From the NCBI RefSeq assembly GCF_947581915.1, contig NZ_CANPWG010000064.1, positions 1 through 38,600 on the forward strand: a stretch of DNA of 38,600 nt. The letters are read 5' to 3'. Position 1 is the stretch's first letter. Each line of letters opens with the position of its first letter. Of this stretch, positions 1-8,206 are shown piece by piece. A program made the translations under genes and the position numbers. Under the pieces are notes generated by a model that ran no database searches, had not been told where the DNA came from, and saw only the letters and a program-made list of their open reading frames with translations. The DNA comes from Candidatus Palauibacter scopulicola (lineage in GTDB: Bacteria > Gemmatimonadota > Gemmatimonadetes > Palauibacterales > Palauibacteraceae).

Positions 1-384
1 GCGGCGCACGCGCGCGAGTTCATCGAGCGGCTTCCGGACGGCTACGACACGCGGGTCGGCGAGCGCGGGGTCCGGCTCTCCGGCGGGCAGCGTCAGCGGA
101 TCGCGATCGCCCGCGTCCTCCTGAAGGAGCCCGAGGTCCTCATCCTGGACGAGGCGACGAGCGGTCTGGACGCCGAGAGCGAGGCGCTCGTCGAGGAGGC
201 GCTACAGCTCGCCGCCGCCGGGCGGACCACCGTCATCATCGCCCACCGCCTGCGCACGGTGCGGCGCGCCCACCGGCTCTTCGTCCTCGACCGGGGACGG
301 CTCGTGGACAGCGGCCCGCACGACGCGCTGCTGGATCGCTGCGGACTCTACGCCCGCCTCTACGAGGGCCAGCAACTGGGCTAG
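1..384 (+). CDS. ABC exporter ATP-binding domain, C-terminal fragment
   Basis: Only the last 127 codons lie in the window; the 5' end is cut by the window edge. The visible part is the second half of an ABC nucleotide-binding domain: signature motif LSGGQ (fragment residues 26-30), Walker B VLILDE (46-51), a D-loop SGLD and the switch histidine in IIAHRL (H82). The spacing and the closing '[13 protein letters not shown]' style are those of fused permease-ATPase (type IV, MsbA-like) exporters, in which the ATPase domain is C-terminal. The substrate cannot be told from this part. The TAG stop sits in a CTAG palindrome shared with the stop of the convergent gene. Confidence 0.9.
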   Translation, partial: AAHAREFIERLPDGYDTRVGERGVRLSGGQRQRIAIARVLLKEPEVLILDEATSGLDAESEALVEEALQLAAAGRTTVIIAHRLRTVRRAHRLFVLDRGRLVDSGPHDALLDRCGLYARLYEGQQLG

Positions 385-953
385 GGAAGGAGTGCCTCGA
401 TCTCCGCGGTCAGGGATGCGGCGGTCTGAGGGCCGAGGAGTTCCTTTCGGATCCAGCCCTCCGGATCCACCATCACCGTGGTCGGAAACCCGACGGCTCC
501 GAAGGTGGCGACGGCGTCATCCATCCCGATCGTCCAGTTGGGATACTCGACGCCGAACTCCTCGAGGAAGTCACGAATCTCATCGACATCGCCGGAGTCG
601 ACGGCGAGTCCCAGGACAACGACGGGCCGGCCGCCGTAGATGCGGGCCAACTCCACGAGTTCCGGCAACTCGTCGCGGCACGGGAGGCACCAGGTGCCCC
701 ACAGGTTCGCGACGACCACGTTGCCGCGCAGGTCATCGAAGGTCGCCTCGCCGCCGTCCAGGCTGCGAAACACGTCGCCGGGCGCGGGCTTCGCCCCCGA
801 GGGCACGCCATCCGGGGCGCCGCTCGCGGCCAGGTCGCGATCCGCCGCGCCGCCGGCCGCTGCGGACGCGTCGTCGTCCGGGGCGCACCCGAGTCCGACT
901 AGCGCAACGAGGGCGAGGGCGCTGCCCGCGCGCGCCATCCGCTCAACTCTCAT
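381..953 (-). CDS. TlpA/ResA-like thioredoxin-fold lipoprotein
   Basis: Predicted envelope thiol-disulfide reductase of about 190 residues. The N-terminus is a lipoprotein signal with lipobox LVGLGC, so the mature protein should be lipid-anchored facing the periplasm. A low-complexity Ala/Gly/Asp linker follows, then a thioredoxin fold with the redox motif WCLPC and the cis-proline loop GFPTT. Family members reduce apocytochromes or other envelope disulfides; which role applies here cannot be read. Two adjacent ATGs lie at 956 and 953. GGAGG is 6 bases from the second and 3 from the first, so 953 is preferred. The start overlaps the end of the upstream amidohydrolase, suggesting coupled translation. 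The stop is shared with the ABC gene. Confidence 0.88.
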   Translation of the reverse strand: MRVERMARAGSALALVALVGLGCAPDDDASAAAGGAADRDLAASGAPDGVPSGAKPAPGDVFRSLDGGEATFDDLRGNVVVANLWGTWCLPCRDELPELVELARIYGGRPVVVLGLAVDSGDVDEIRDFLEEFGVEYPNWTIGMDDAVATFGAVGFPTTVMVDPEGWIRKELLGPQTAASLTAEIEALLP

Positions 954-2664
954 CATCCGCCTCCGGCGTGAGGACGGCGCCGGGCAGTGCCCAGGTCAGC
1001 TCGCCGTCGTCGACCACGAACGTGCCGCCCACCAGCACGTAGTCCACACCCGATGGGTACTGGTGCGGCTCGAAAAAGGTCGCGTTGTCCTGAACGTCGT
1101 CCATGTCCAGCACCGCAATATCCGCCACGAGTCCCTCCCGGATGAGACCCCGGTCGCGGAGCCCCATGACCTGCGCCGGGAGACTCGTCATCGAGCGCAC
1201 CGCGCTCTCCGCGGACAGGATGCCGAGATCCATCGCGTAGCGCCTGATCTTGCGGGGGAAGGTGCCGTAGAAGCGCGCGTGCACCGGTCCGTCGCCCGGG
1301 AGGGCGATGCCGGCGTCGGAGGCCGTTACGAGCCACGGATGGGCCGAGAACTCCTCGACGTCGATCTCCGAGAGGGAGAATCCGCGCACGCGCGCGCCCC
1401 CGGGTCTCGCACGGTCGCCCTCCAGTTGCAGCCGGATCGCCACGTCGACGGGGAACGCATCCCACTCGGCCGCCAGTTCCGCCACCGTCCTGCCCACCAG
1501 GGTCTCGTCGGGATGGTCCATGATGACGAGGTTCTCGGGCCCGCCGCGGCGGCTGATCTCGTGCGCGATATCGAGGCGGACCCGTTCACCGCGTTCGGGG
1601 TCGGAGAGCGCATACCTCAGCACCGCGCCGTAGTCGACCGCTTCCCCACTGCCCGGACGCGCGCCCGGTCCGCCGCCGGGGAAGATCCAGCGGGGGAGGA
1701 GCACGGTGTTCCCGTCGCTCCCCGTCGTGTTGTAGGGGTACTGGTCGGCGAAGATCGGGACACCGCGCGCGCGGGCCCGTTCGATGAGGTCCACGAGGGC
1801 GCGCCCGGCGCCCCAGAAGTCCGCACCCCGCGCCTTGATGTGGGTCGCCACGGTCGTCACACCGGTGCGCTCCGCGACTTCGATGTCCTCGAGGATGGTC
1901 TGGATCATGGTCGGAGGGCCGGGGTCGTCCTGGCTCGGCCAGAACCACATCGGCGTCATGCCGGAACTGCGTTCGTGCACGATGTAGATTCCGCCGCCGC
2001 GTCCCGCAGCCTCGACGAGCGGGAAGAGTTCGGAGGTCTCGCTCCATATCCCCGGCACGTACTCGAGCCCGGCGCTGAGGCCGTAGGCGCCCTCGGCCAT
2101 CCCCTGCTCCACCATCTCCGTCATGCGCTGCACCTCGGCCGGGGTCGACGGGCGCATGAAGTCGTCGCCGAGCGCCATGCGCCGGATTGTGTTGTGCCCG
2201 ACCATGAGCGCCGCGTTGGGCCCGTGCCCGCGGGACTCGAGGCGGCCGCGCTGGTCCGCGATCGGCCACGGCCCGCCGCCGTCCTGGTTGATGACGACGG
2301 TGGTGATGCCCTGACTCACGAGGTTGGGGGCGGCCCGGCGGCGCGCCCCCTCGCTACCCGCGTCTCCCTCGGCGTCGAGTCCCTGGTCCGCGTGCGAATG
2401 AATGTCGATGAATCCGGGGACGACGTACCGGCCATCGAGTTCGATCACGCGGTCGGCGGCGGCGTCGGCCAGGTCCCCGACCCGGGCGATGCGCCCGTCG
2501 CGGATTCCCACATCGGAGCGGAACCAGGGATTCCCCGTGCCGTCCAGGACGCGGCCGCCTCGCAGCAGGATGTCGAAGGCCGGTTCCTGAGCGGCTGCGG
2601 TCGCGACATGCGGGAACCCGAGGGCAGCGGCGAAAAGAAGCGCGCGAAGGACTCTGCGGTTCAT
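943..2664 (-). CDS. Secreted N-acyl-D-amino-acid deacylase-like amidohydrolase
   Basis: A 573-residue amidohydrolase of the D-aminoacylase/dihydroorotase-like family 3. It has a Sec signal peptide ending near ATAAA-QE, a small beta domain (DGTG, YVVPGFIDIHSH) and a TIM-barrel with metal ligands H89 and H91. The C-terminal motifs ASDAGIA and FYGTFPR are typical of D-aminoacylases. The likely reaction is hydrolysis of N-acyl-D-amino acids in the periplasm. In characterised D-aminoacylases a cysteine in GNCG bridges the metals; here the aligned residue is Asp128 (NQDG), so substrate or metal use may differ. ATG 2664 is chosen because AGGGGA lies upstream and the signal peptide starts there. It is divergent from hemE and overlaps the TlpA-like gene downstream. 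Confidence 0.87.
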   Translation of the reverse strand: MNRRVLRALLFAAALGFPHVATAAAQEPAFDILLRGGRVLDGTGNPWFRSDVGIRDGRIARVGDLADAAADRVIELDGRYVVPGFIDIHSHADQGLDAEGDAGSEGARRRAAPNLVSQGITTVVINQDGGGPWPIADQRGRLESRGHGPNAALMVGHNTIRRMALGDDFMRPSTPAEVQRMTEMVEQGMAEGAYGLSAGLEYVPGIWSETSELFPLVEAAGRGGGIYIVHERSSGMTPMWFWPSQDDPGPPTMIQTILEDIEVAERTGVTTVATHIKARGADFWGAGRALVDLIERARARGVPIFADQYPYNTTGSDGNTVLLPRWIFPGGGPGARPGSGEAVDYGAVLRYALSDPERGERVRLDIAHEISRRGGPENLVIMDHPDETLVGRTVAELAAEWDAFPVDVAIRLQLEGDRARPGGARVRGFSLSEIDVEEFSAHPWLVTASDAGIALPGDGPVHARFYGTFPRKIRRYAMDLGILSAESAVRSMTSLPAQVMGLRDRGLIREGLVADIAVLDMDDVQDNATFFEPHQYPSGVDYVLVGGTFVVDDGELTWALPGAVLTPEADDES

Positions 2665-2789
2665 GATCGCTTCCCCTGTGAGAGATCCAAGGTTGTGGCC
2701 GCACGTGGACTGCAAGCTACGACAGGTCCCGCGCGGGTCCAACGGTGCGGTTTGGCGCCCGGCGGGCGACGGGGTAACATCGGCGGGCC

Positions 2790-3812
2790 ATGAACGATCT
2801 CCTTCTGCGCGCGCTCGCGCGCCAACCCGTGGAGCGGACGCCGGTATGGTTCATGCGGCAGGCGGGACGCTCCCTCCCCGCCTATCGCGAACTCCGCCGG
2901 GAGCGCGGGTTCCTCGAACTCGTGCGCGACCCGGAGGCGGCCGCCCGGGTCACGCGACTCCCGCTCGACTACTTCGATGTCGACGCCCTCGTCCTCTTCA
3001 TGGACCTGTCGACGCCGTTCGAGGCCGCCGGGATCGAGATCGAATTGCGGGCCGGCGTCGGGCCCGTTCCCCTCCCCCCCTGGGGCGGCCTCGCCGACGT
3101 GGAACGCCTGCGCGCCTTCGAGCCGCGTGAGCGGCTCGCCTTCGTGCTCGAGGCGATCCGCCTCCTCGCAGCGGACAAGACGCGCCCGATCATCGGCTTC
3201 GTCGGGGCGCCCTTCACCCTGTGCTCGTACCTGACTCGCGGCACGCGCGACAGCCGGCTCGCGCAATTGCGGGCCTTCATGCTGCGGTCCCCGGCGCTCT
3301 GGGACCGGCTCGCGGGGTTCTGGGCCGAGCACCTGGCGGAGTTCGCCATCGCTCAACACGAGGCCGGCGCCGGCGCGATCCAGGTCTTCGATTCGTGGTG
3401 CAGCGTCCTCGATCCTCCCACGTACCGGGCGCATGTGCTTCCCTACTCGCGACGCCTGCTGGAGCGGCTCCGCGAGAAAGGGGTCCCCACCGTGCACTAT
3501 GGCGCCACGCACGCCGCGGTGGCCGAGGCGGGAGGCGATGCGATCGGCGTCGACTGGCGCACGCCGCTCGACGAGGCGTGGGGCGTCATCGGTCCGGGGC
3601 GCGCGATCCAGGGGAACCTCGACCCGGCCTGCGTCCTGGCGGGCGAGGCGGCGGCGCGCGCGGGGACCCGCGATGTGCTGCGGCGGGCGGGCGGGCGTCC
3701 CGGCCACATCTTCAACCTCGGGCACGGTCTCCACCCGGATTCCGACCCGGAGGTAATCGCCGCCGTGGTTGACGAGGTCCGCCGCTGGAATCCGCCGGAC
3801 GAGAACCGCTGA
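2790..3812 (+). CDS. hemE: Uroporphyrinogen decarboxylase
   Basis: HemE decarboxylates the four acetate side chains of uroporphyrinogen III to give coproporphyrinogen III in the cytoplasm. The 340-residue length is normal for the family. Family motifs are in order: RQAGRSLPAYRE near the N-terminus (R23, R27), the region carrying the catalytic aspartate (FMDL, D72), GAPFTLCSY, GNLDP and the C-terminal GHIFNLGHG. The product feeds oxidation steps whose enzyme is not in this window, and then HemG and HemH encoded next to it. The gene is convergent with hemG, and a 20-bp palindrome separates their stops. No strong ribosome-binding site precedes the start, but the N-terminus aligns with the family. 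Confidence 0.97.
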   Translation: MNDLLLRALARQPVERTPVWFMRQAGRSLPAYRELRRERGFLELVRDPEAAARVTRLPLDYFDVDALVLFMDLSTPFEAAGIEIELRAGVGPVPLPPWGGLADVERLRAFEPRERLAFVLEAIRLLAADKTRPIIGFVGAPFTLCSYLTRGTRDSRLAQLRAFMLRSPALWDRLAGFWAEHLAEFAIAQHEAGAGAIQVFDSWCSVLDPPTYRAHVLPYSRRLLERLREKGVPTVHYGATHAAVAEAGGDAIGVDWRTPLDEAWGVIGPGRAIQGNLDPACVLAGEAAARAGTRDVLRRAGGRPGHIFNLGHGLHPDSDPEVIAAVVDEVRRWNPPDENR

Positions 3813-3813
3813 G

Positions 3814-3833
3814 GGCGTTCCCGCGGGAACGCC
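3814..3833. terminator. Palindrome between hemE and hemG, possible bidirectional terminator
   Basis: A perfect 20-bp palindrome, GGCGTTCCCGCGGGAACGCC, fills most of the 37-bp gap between the convergent hemE and hemG stops. In RNA from either strand it can form an 8-bp stem with a CGCG loop. Neither strand has a U-tract after it, so intrinsic termination is uncertain; an RNA-end-stabilising hairpin is equally possible. Confidence 0.4.
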
Positions 3834-3849
3834 GGCAGCCGGGAGCCCG

Positions 3850-5115
3850 CTATGGGCACGCGGCGAGACGCTCCGCCACCGACTCGGCTTCGGCGATACG
3901 GCTCGATATGCCCAGCCGTCCGGTGTAGCCGGCGGCCAGCGTGATACCGGGAGGAAGATCCAGTCCGTCCAGCGCCGCCCACGAACCGTCATACGCCGGG
4001 AGCCGCGGCCGGGCCGAACGGATCGGCGTTGCCGCCGCCCCATGGATCGCCTCGTATTCGCTGGCCGCGGTCCGCTCGAGTCGGGCCGCGTCCCAGGCCG
4101 CCACATCGGGATCGAGACCGCCGCCCAGATAGGCCGTACAGAGGCCGTCGCGCCCGAACAGCGAGGCGTTCCACGTCACGCCGCGCGTACGCCACCGTTC
4201 TCCCAGCGCGACCTGGAAACCGAACCCTTCCGGCGCGCCCTCGACCTGCAGCGGCACTACGGCGACGCGGTGATACCGCAGCCCCGCGAGGCGGTCGGCC
4301 GCGGCAGGCGCGACGGTCCTCAGAAGGTCCGCCGCGGCGGGCGCCGGCGTGGCGATCACCACATGGTCCACGACGTCGCAGTCCGGGCGCGGGCCCCCGT
4401 GGCCGATCTCGAACCGATGGCCCGAGCGCCGCAACTCGCGGACCGGTGTCGCGACCCGAACCCGGTCCGCGTGCCGGCGCGCGATGGCGCGCGGCAGCGT
4501 AGCCATGCCGGCCCGGAAGGTGAATGCCGGGGGCGACGCGGCCGGCTGCCAGCGCCTCGCCGCAGAGAGGAGGCTGCGCTTCACGCCGAGCGGACCGAGC
4601 AGCATGGGAAGCACGCGCGCCGCCGGCATCGTTTCCGGATCGGATCCGAAGGTCGCGGAAACGAGGGGACCGAAGAGCCGGCGGTACGCCTCGCGTCCGG
4701 CCTTGCGGCGAAAGTAGCGGGCCACGGACTCGCGCGGTCGAACCCCTCCGGTGAGAGGCTCGAGGGCGGCGCGGGCGCGCCCCGCGGGCGAGAGCAGATC
4801 CCCCGTGAGGAGCCCGCGCGGCCGGTGTGGCACGACCCTCAGGCGGCCGCGGGCCCATACGAACAGGCGCGCCCCGGCCCGCGCCTCCAGAATCTCCGCT
4901 CGAAGCTCCAGTTCATCGACAAGCCGCCGCACCGGAGGCGAGAGGCGCGTCCGCTGGGGGCCGAGTTCGACGACCCGGCCGTCGTCGCGCCTGGTACGGA
5001 TCACCCCCCCGACGTCATCCGCTCCCTCGAACAGGATCGAGTCGACGCCACGCCGCGCCAAAGCGTGTGTGAGCGCCAGTCCCGTGATCCCTCCACCGAT
5101 GATTCCGACCCGCAT
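3850..5115 (-). CDS. hemG: Protoporphyrinogen oxidase, HemY/HemG FAD type
   Basis: A 421-residue flavoprotein of the amine-oxidase superfamily, predicted to oxidise protoporphyrinogen IX (or, in the coproporphyrin branch, coproporphyrinogen III) with oxygen. The N-terminus is a dinucleotide fold, MRVGIIGGGITGLAL, followed by the ribose-binding glutamate (ILFEGADDVGG). The C-terminus has the second FAD motif, a variant of the family's GVG-type ending (GYTGRLGISSRIAEA). Its place between hemE and hemH supports the haem role. ATG 5115 is chosen because it begins the Rossmann strand and is preceded by a purine-rich GGAAGGGGAAGG site. The reading frame stays open upstream but has no family similarity there. 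It is divergent from hemH. Confidence 0.92.
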   Translation of the reverse strand: MRVGIIGGGITGLALTHALARRGVDSILFEGADDVGGVIRTRRDDGRVVELGPQRTRLSPPVRRLVDELELRAEILEARAGARLFVWARGRLRVVPHRPRGLLTGDLLSPAGRARAALEPLTGGVRPRESVARYFRRKAGREAYRRLFGPLVSATFGSDPETMPAARVLPMLLGPLGVKRSLLSAARRWQPAASPPAFTFRAGMATLPRAIARRHADRVRVATPVRELRRSGHRFEIGHGGPRPDCDVVDHVVIATPAPAAADLLRTVAPAAADRLAGLRYHRVAVVPLQVEGAPEGFGFQVALGERWRTRGVTWNASLFGRDGLCTAYLGGGLDPDVAAWDAARLERTAASEYEAIHGAAATPIRSARPRLPAYDGSWAALDGLDLPPGITLAAGYTGRLGISSRIAEAESVAERLAACP

Positions 5116-5190
5116 GCCTTCCCCTTCCGGCTGCCTGGACCCTCGCACGGCAAGGCGCTTCTGCGGCACCGCACCTGGAGGCGGCAACGT

Positions 5191-5241
5191 CCCGAACCTC
5201 CCCGGCACGGGCAAGCCGGTGACTGCACCGATAGGTTCGGG
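5191..5241 (+). promoter_or_regulatory. Inverted repeat in the hemH leader overlapping its ribosome-binding site
   Basis: CCCGAACCT (5191-5199) and AGGTTCGGG (5233-5241) are perfect 9-bp complements ending two bases before the hemH ATG. Inside them CCGGC (5202-5206) and GCCGG (5215-5219) form a second 5-bp stem. As RNA this gives a two-tier hairpin that would hide the only AGG ribosome-binding triplet of hemH. As DNA, the half-site centres are about 42 bp apart (four helical turns), so a looping operator between hemG and hemH is also possible. No ligand or regulator is recognised. Confidence 0.45.
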
Positions 5242-5243
5242 CG

Positions 5244-6308
5244 ATGGCGAACTGCGACCCCCTACCCGCCGTCCTCCTTCTGAACTTCGGCGAACCGACA
5301 GGAGCGGACGCGAGCGCCGTCGCACGCTTCCTGGAGCGGATCTTCCTCGCCAACGCGCGGCTGGAGCCGCACATGGACGCGGCGGCGGCCCGTGCACGGA
5401 GCCGCGAACTCGCGCGGCGGCGGACCCCCGGCCTGCTCGAGATCTATGAGAGGATCGGCGGCTCGCCGCTCCACGCGCAGGCGGAGGCGCAGGCGCAGGC
5501 GCTCGACCGGGCGCTGAGAGCCCGCGGCCACCCAATGCACCTGACGGTGGGGATGCAGTTCACCGAGCCTTCGATCGAGGAGGCGCTCGGCCGCCTGCGG
5601 GGGACCGGGGCCGCGGTCGTCGTTCCTCTACCCGTGTACCCGCTCTGCGGCCCTTCGACCACCGTCGCGGCGCTGGACGAAGTCGAGGAAGCGCTCGAGC
5701 GAATCGGATGGCGCCCGGAGGTGCGCGGCGTGACCGGGTGGCATCGCCATCCCCGCTACGCCCGCCTTCGCGCCGACGCGATTCGCCGCGCGGCCGCGGA
5801 GGCCGGCTGGAGCCTGACCGACCGGGACGTCCGCCTCGTGTTCAGCGCCCACGGCACCCCGCTTCGGTACATCGAGGGGGGCAGCCGCTACGTGGAATAC
5901 GTCGAGGAGTGGTGCGCGACCCAGGCGCACGCGCTGGGCGTGGAGAGGTGGACGCTCGGCTACCAGAACCACACGAACCGACGAATCGAATGGACTCCGC
6001 CGGACATCGAGACCGCGCTGGAGCGCCTCCGCGGCATCGAGAAAGTCCTCGTCGACCCCATCAGCTTCATGCACGAGCAGTCCGAGACGTTGATGGAACT
6101 GGACGTGGACCTCGCCGGGCACGCCGCCGCACTCGGCCTCGAGTTTCGCCGCGTCGGCGTGCCGCACGACGACGGAGCCTTCGCCGAGGTGCTGGCCGAC
6201 CTCGCGCTGATGGCGCTGGGCGGCGACGCTCCGGCCCTGCCTCCGCAGACATCGTGCCGGTGTCGCCCGGGGACGGACGTCTGCTTCAACGGCGAGCCGT
6301 TCGCCTGA
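5244..6308 (+). CDS. hemH: Ferrochelatase, probably [2Fe-2S] type
   Basis: Inserts Fe(II) into porphyrin in the final part of haem synthesis. The 354-residue protein has the family landmarks LLNFGEP at the N-terminus, YERIGGSPL, the metal-site histidine in FSAHGTP (H203) and the catalytic glutamate in SETLMELD (E281). The residue aligned with human H341 is Gln279 rather than His. The C-terminal tail carries C338, C340 and C347 and the mid-domain has C135. This pattern resembles the four-cysteine [2Fe-2S] ferrochelatases of some actinobacteria and Caulobacter. The start ATG is set by alignment; the only Shine-Dalgarno triplet lies inside a predicted hairpin. The gene is divergent from hemG. 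Confidence 0.94.
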   Translation: MANCDPLPAVLLLNFGEPTGADASAVARFLERIFLANARLEPHMDAAAARARSRELARRRTPGLLEIYERIGGSPLHAQAEAQAQALDRALRARGHPMHLTVGMQFTEPSIEEALGRLRGTGAAVVVPLPVYPLCGPSTTVAALDEVEEALERIGWRPEVRGVTGWHRHPRYARLRADAIRRAAAEAGWSLTDRDVRLVFSAHGTPLRYIEGGSRYVEYVEEWCATQAHALGVERWTLGYQNHTNRRIEWTPPDIETALERLRGIEKVLVDPISFMHEQSETLMELDVDLAGHAAALGLEFRRVGVPHDDGAFAEVLADLALMALGGDAPALPPQTSCRCRPGTDVCFNGEPFA

Positions 6309-6315
6309 ACGTCCC

Positions 6316-6331
6316 GTGCCGCGGGGCACGC
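6316..6331 (+). terminator. Short hairpin after hemH
   Basis: CGTGCC-GCGG-GGCACG forms a 6-bp stem and 4-base loop eight bases after the hemH stop, in the gap before the convergent orphan gene. No U-tract follows, so this is only a weak terminator candidate. Confidence 0.3.
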
Positions 6332-6362
6332 GGCGGGGCAGGATGTCGCGCGTTCGGCGCGT

Positions 6363-6959
6363 TCAGCCCTCCGGGCGTGCGGTCAGGTCTTCGAGCACCC
6401 GGCCGCCGACGCTGTCCACCTGCCCGCGGATCACACACGCGAGCATGTCGGCGGCCTCGCGCAGCATCGACGCCGGTTCCCGCCGATCGCCCTCGAACCG
6501 CACGACCTCGCCGAGGAAGATCCCGACCAGTTGGGTGGACCGGGAATCATCGCCGCCAGACTTGATCGCGTCGTCGTACGCCGCTCCCGGTACGCTGGCC
6601 CTCCACGGCTCGTCCTGCTCGGATCCGCCCCGTGACGCCCGGTCCATCGGCACGAGCGCGAGCAGGCTGCCCTCCATGCCGGGCCCACCCTCCCGGACAT
6701 TCAGCGCGAGCGCAACCGGCCGGTCGAAGAGGTCCATCTCGAGGAAGTCCTTCACGCTGTCGCGGGGGATGGCGCAGCGCCCGATCGGCCGGTCTTCGTG
6801 AAAGGTCCCGATGCAGATACTGCCTCGGGGCGTCAGGTGGTGCTCGATCGGCCGGACATCGAGCTTGAGGGGGGTGGCGGTGCCGACGAGGACGTGTTCG
6901 CGGCGCTTTTCGGCTTCGGGCGACGGGGGGAGCATGTCTCCGAAGAACAATGTCGTCAT
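6363..6959 (-). CDS. Hypothetical protein, 198 residues
   Basis: I do not recognise a family. It is supported as a gene by a GGGAGG ribosome-binding site about 8 bases before ATG 6959, codon-like composition, and a compact fit between convergent hemH and the divergent leucine-type dehydrogenase. The protein has no signal peptide or membrane segment and looks like a soluble mixed alpha/beta protein. The N-terminal half (to about residue 100) is beta-rich and the C-terminus is a probable helix (REAADMLACVIRG). An upstream in-frame start at 7034 is possible but lacks a site. Function unknown. Confidence 0.6.
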   Translation of the reverse strand: MTTLFFGDMLPPSPEAEKRREHVLVGTATPLKLDVRPIEHHLTPRGSICIGTFHEDRPIGRCAIPRDSVKDFLEMDLFDRPVALALNVREGGPGMEGSLLALVPMDRASRGGSEQDEPWRASVPGAAYDDAIKSGGDDSRSTQLVGIFLGEVVRFEGDRREPASMLREAADMLACVIRGQVDSVGGRVLEDLTARPEG

Positions 6960-7114
6960 CCCATCGCCTCCCGGTCGGTCGCCGCCGTTTCTGCCTGCTA
7001 GCACCGATACGCGATCGCGCCCCGTGTGTTCCAATGTCGCCCCGGCGGGCGGCGCGCGATAGTCTCACCGCGCCCGCGCCACACGATCGCCCACGAGTCG
7101 GATACGGAGAGGAT

Positions 7115-8206
7115 ATGACCCGCGGTTTTCTCGATGTCATGGAAGCGTGGGACGGCGAGTCCGTCGTCACCGCGTTCGATTCCGCCACCGGGGCCTGGAT
7201 ATTCGTGGCGCTGCACGATACGCGGCTGGGTCCGGCCGCCGGAGGCACCCGGATGGCTTCCTATTCCGCGCCGGTGGACGGCCTCATCGATGCCATGCGC
7301 CTCTCCGAGGGCATGACCTGGAAGTGGGCCGGCGTGGGCATTCGATTCGGCGGCGGCAAGGCGGTCATCGCCGTCCCCGACGATCTGAGCGACCATGCAC
7401 GCGCCGGCCTGGTCGATCGATACGCGACGGGTCTCGTTTCGCTCCGCGGCGCCTTCCAGACCGGCGTCGACATGGGTACGACGCCGGAGGACATGGTCCG
7501 CATCGGCGCCATCTCGGGGTACGCCGTCGGCATCGTGGACGGGAAGCCGGGCGACCCGGGGCCGTACACCGCGCGCGGCGTGCTGGCAGGGATCCGGGCC
7601 GCACTCGAGCACCGATTCGGCGAGGCGGACTTCGGAGCCCGCTCCGTGCTCGTCCAGGGACTCGGCGGCGTCGGCTTCCCGCTGGCCGGGCTTCTGGCCG
7701 AGGCCGGAGCGAACCTCTACGTGACGGATCTGCGCGAGGACACCGCGAGGCGGGCGCAGACACGTTTCGGCGGGACGGTCGTGCCCGCTGACGACATTTG
7801 GGATGTGGAAGCGGACGTGTACGCCCCCTGCGCCGTCGGGGCGACCCTGAATCCGGACACGATCCCACGCCTGCGCTGCGGGATCGTCGCCGGTTCCGCG
7901 AACAACCAGCTTCTCTCGGAGGCCGACGCCGAAGGGCTGCGCGAGCGCGGGATCCTCTACGCCCCCGACTACGTCATCAACGCCGGCGGGGCGGTCGCGT
8001 TCGCCGCCATCCACGGGGGCGAGCGGGACGAGACGCGGCTCCGGGCCCGCGTCGACGAGATCGGGTCGTCACTCCGAGAGATGTTCGAGGAAGCGGAAGC
8101 CACCGGAGCCTCGCCGCTTCGCGCGGCCCGCCGGCGTGCTCAGCGGTTCCTCGATGCACACGGCGGACCGGCCGGCGGCGCCGGCCAGCCCTCCGGCGCC
8201 GGCTAG
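7115..8206 (+). CDS. Leucine/valine/phenylalanine-type amino acid dehydrogenase
   Basis: NAD-dependent oxidative deamination of a branched-chain or aromatic amino acid to its 2-oxo acid in the cytoplasm. In this 363-residue protein GGTRM, EGMTWK (K70) and GGGKAVI (K82) match the substrate and catalytic lysines K68 and K80 of leucine dehydrogenase with the same 12-residue spacing. [11 protein letters not shown] follows, and the Rossmann motif [10 protein letters not shown] begins the NAD domain. The start is fixed by GGAGAGG just upstream; the longer open frame to 6950 has no family similarity. The product could feed the KorAB complex encoded at the far end of the window, though that is only inference. 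The TAG stop shares a CTAG with the convergent flavoprotein gene. Confidence 0.92.
   Translation: MTRGFLDVMEAWDGESVVTAFDSATGAWIFVALHDTRLGPAAGGTRMASYSAPVDGLIDAMRLSEGMTWKWAGVGIRFGGGKAVIAVPDDLSDHARAGLVDRYATGLVSLRGAFQTGVDMGTTPEDMVRIGAISGYAVGIVDGKPGDPGPYTARGVLAGIRAALEHRFGEADFGARSVLVQGLGGVGFPLAGLLAEAGANLYVTDLREDTARRAQTRFGGTVVPADDIWDVEADVYAPCAVGATLNPDTIPRLRCGIVAGSANNQLLSEADAEGLRERGILYAPDYVINAGGAVAFAAIHGGERDETRLRARVDEIGSSLREMFEEAEATGASPLRAARRRAQRFLDAHGGPAGGAGQPSGAG

Noticed and set aside
640..2793. Long plus-strand open frame across the TlpA and amidohydrolase genes
   Set aside because: It is the antisense of two clear genes in GC-rich DNA; composition is Arg/Ala/Gly-rich with no motif.
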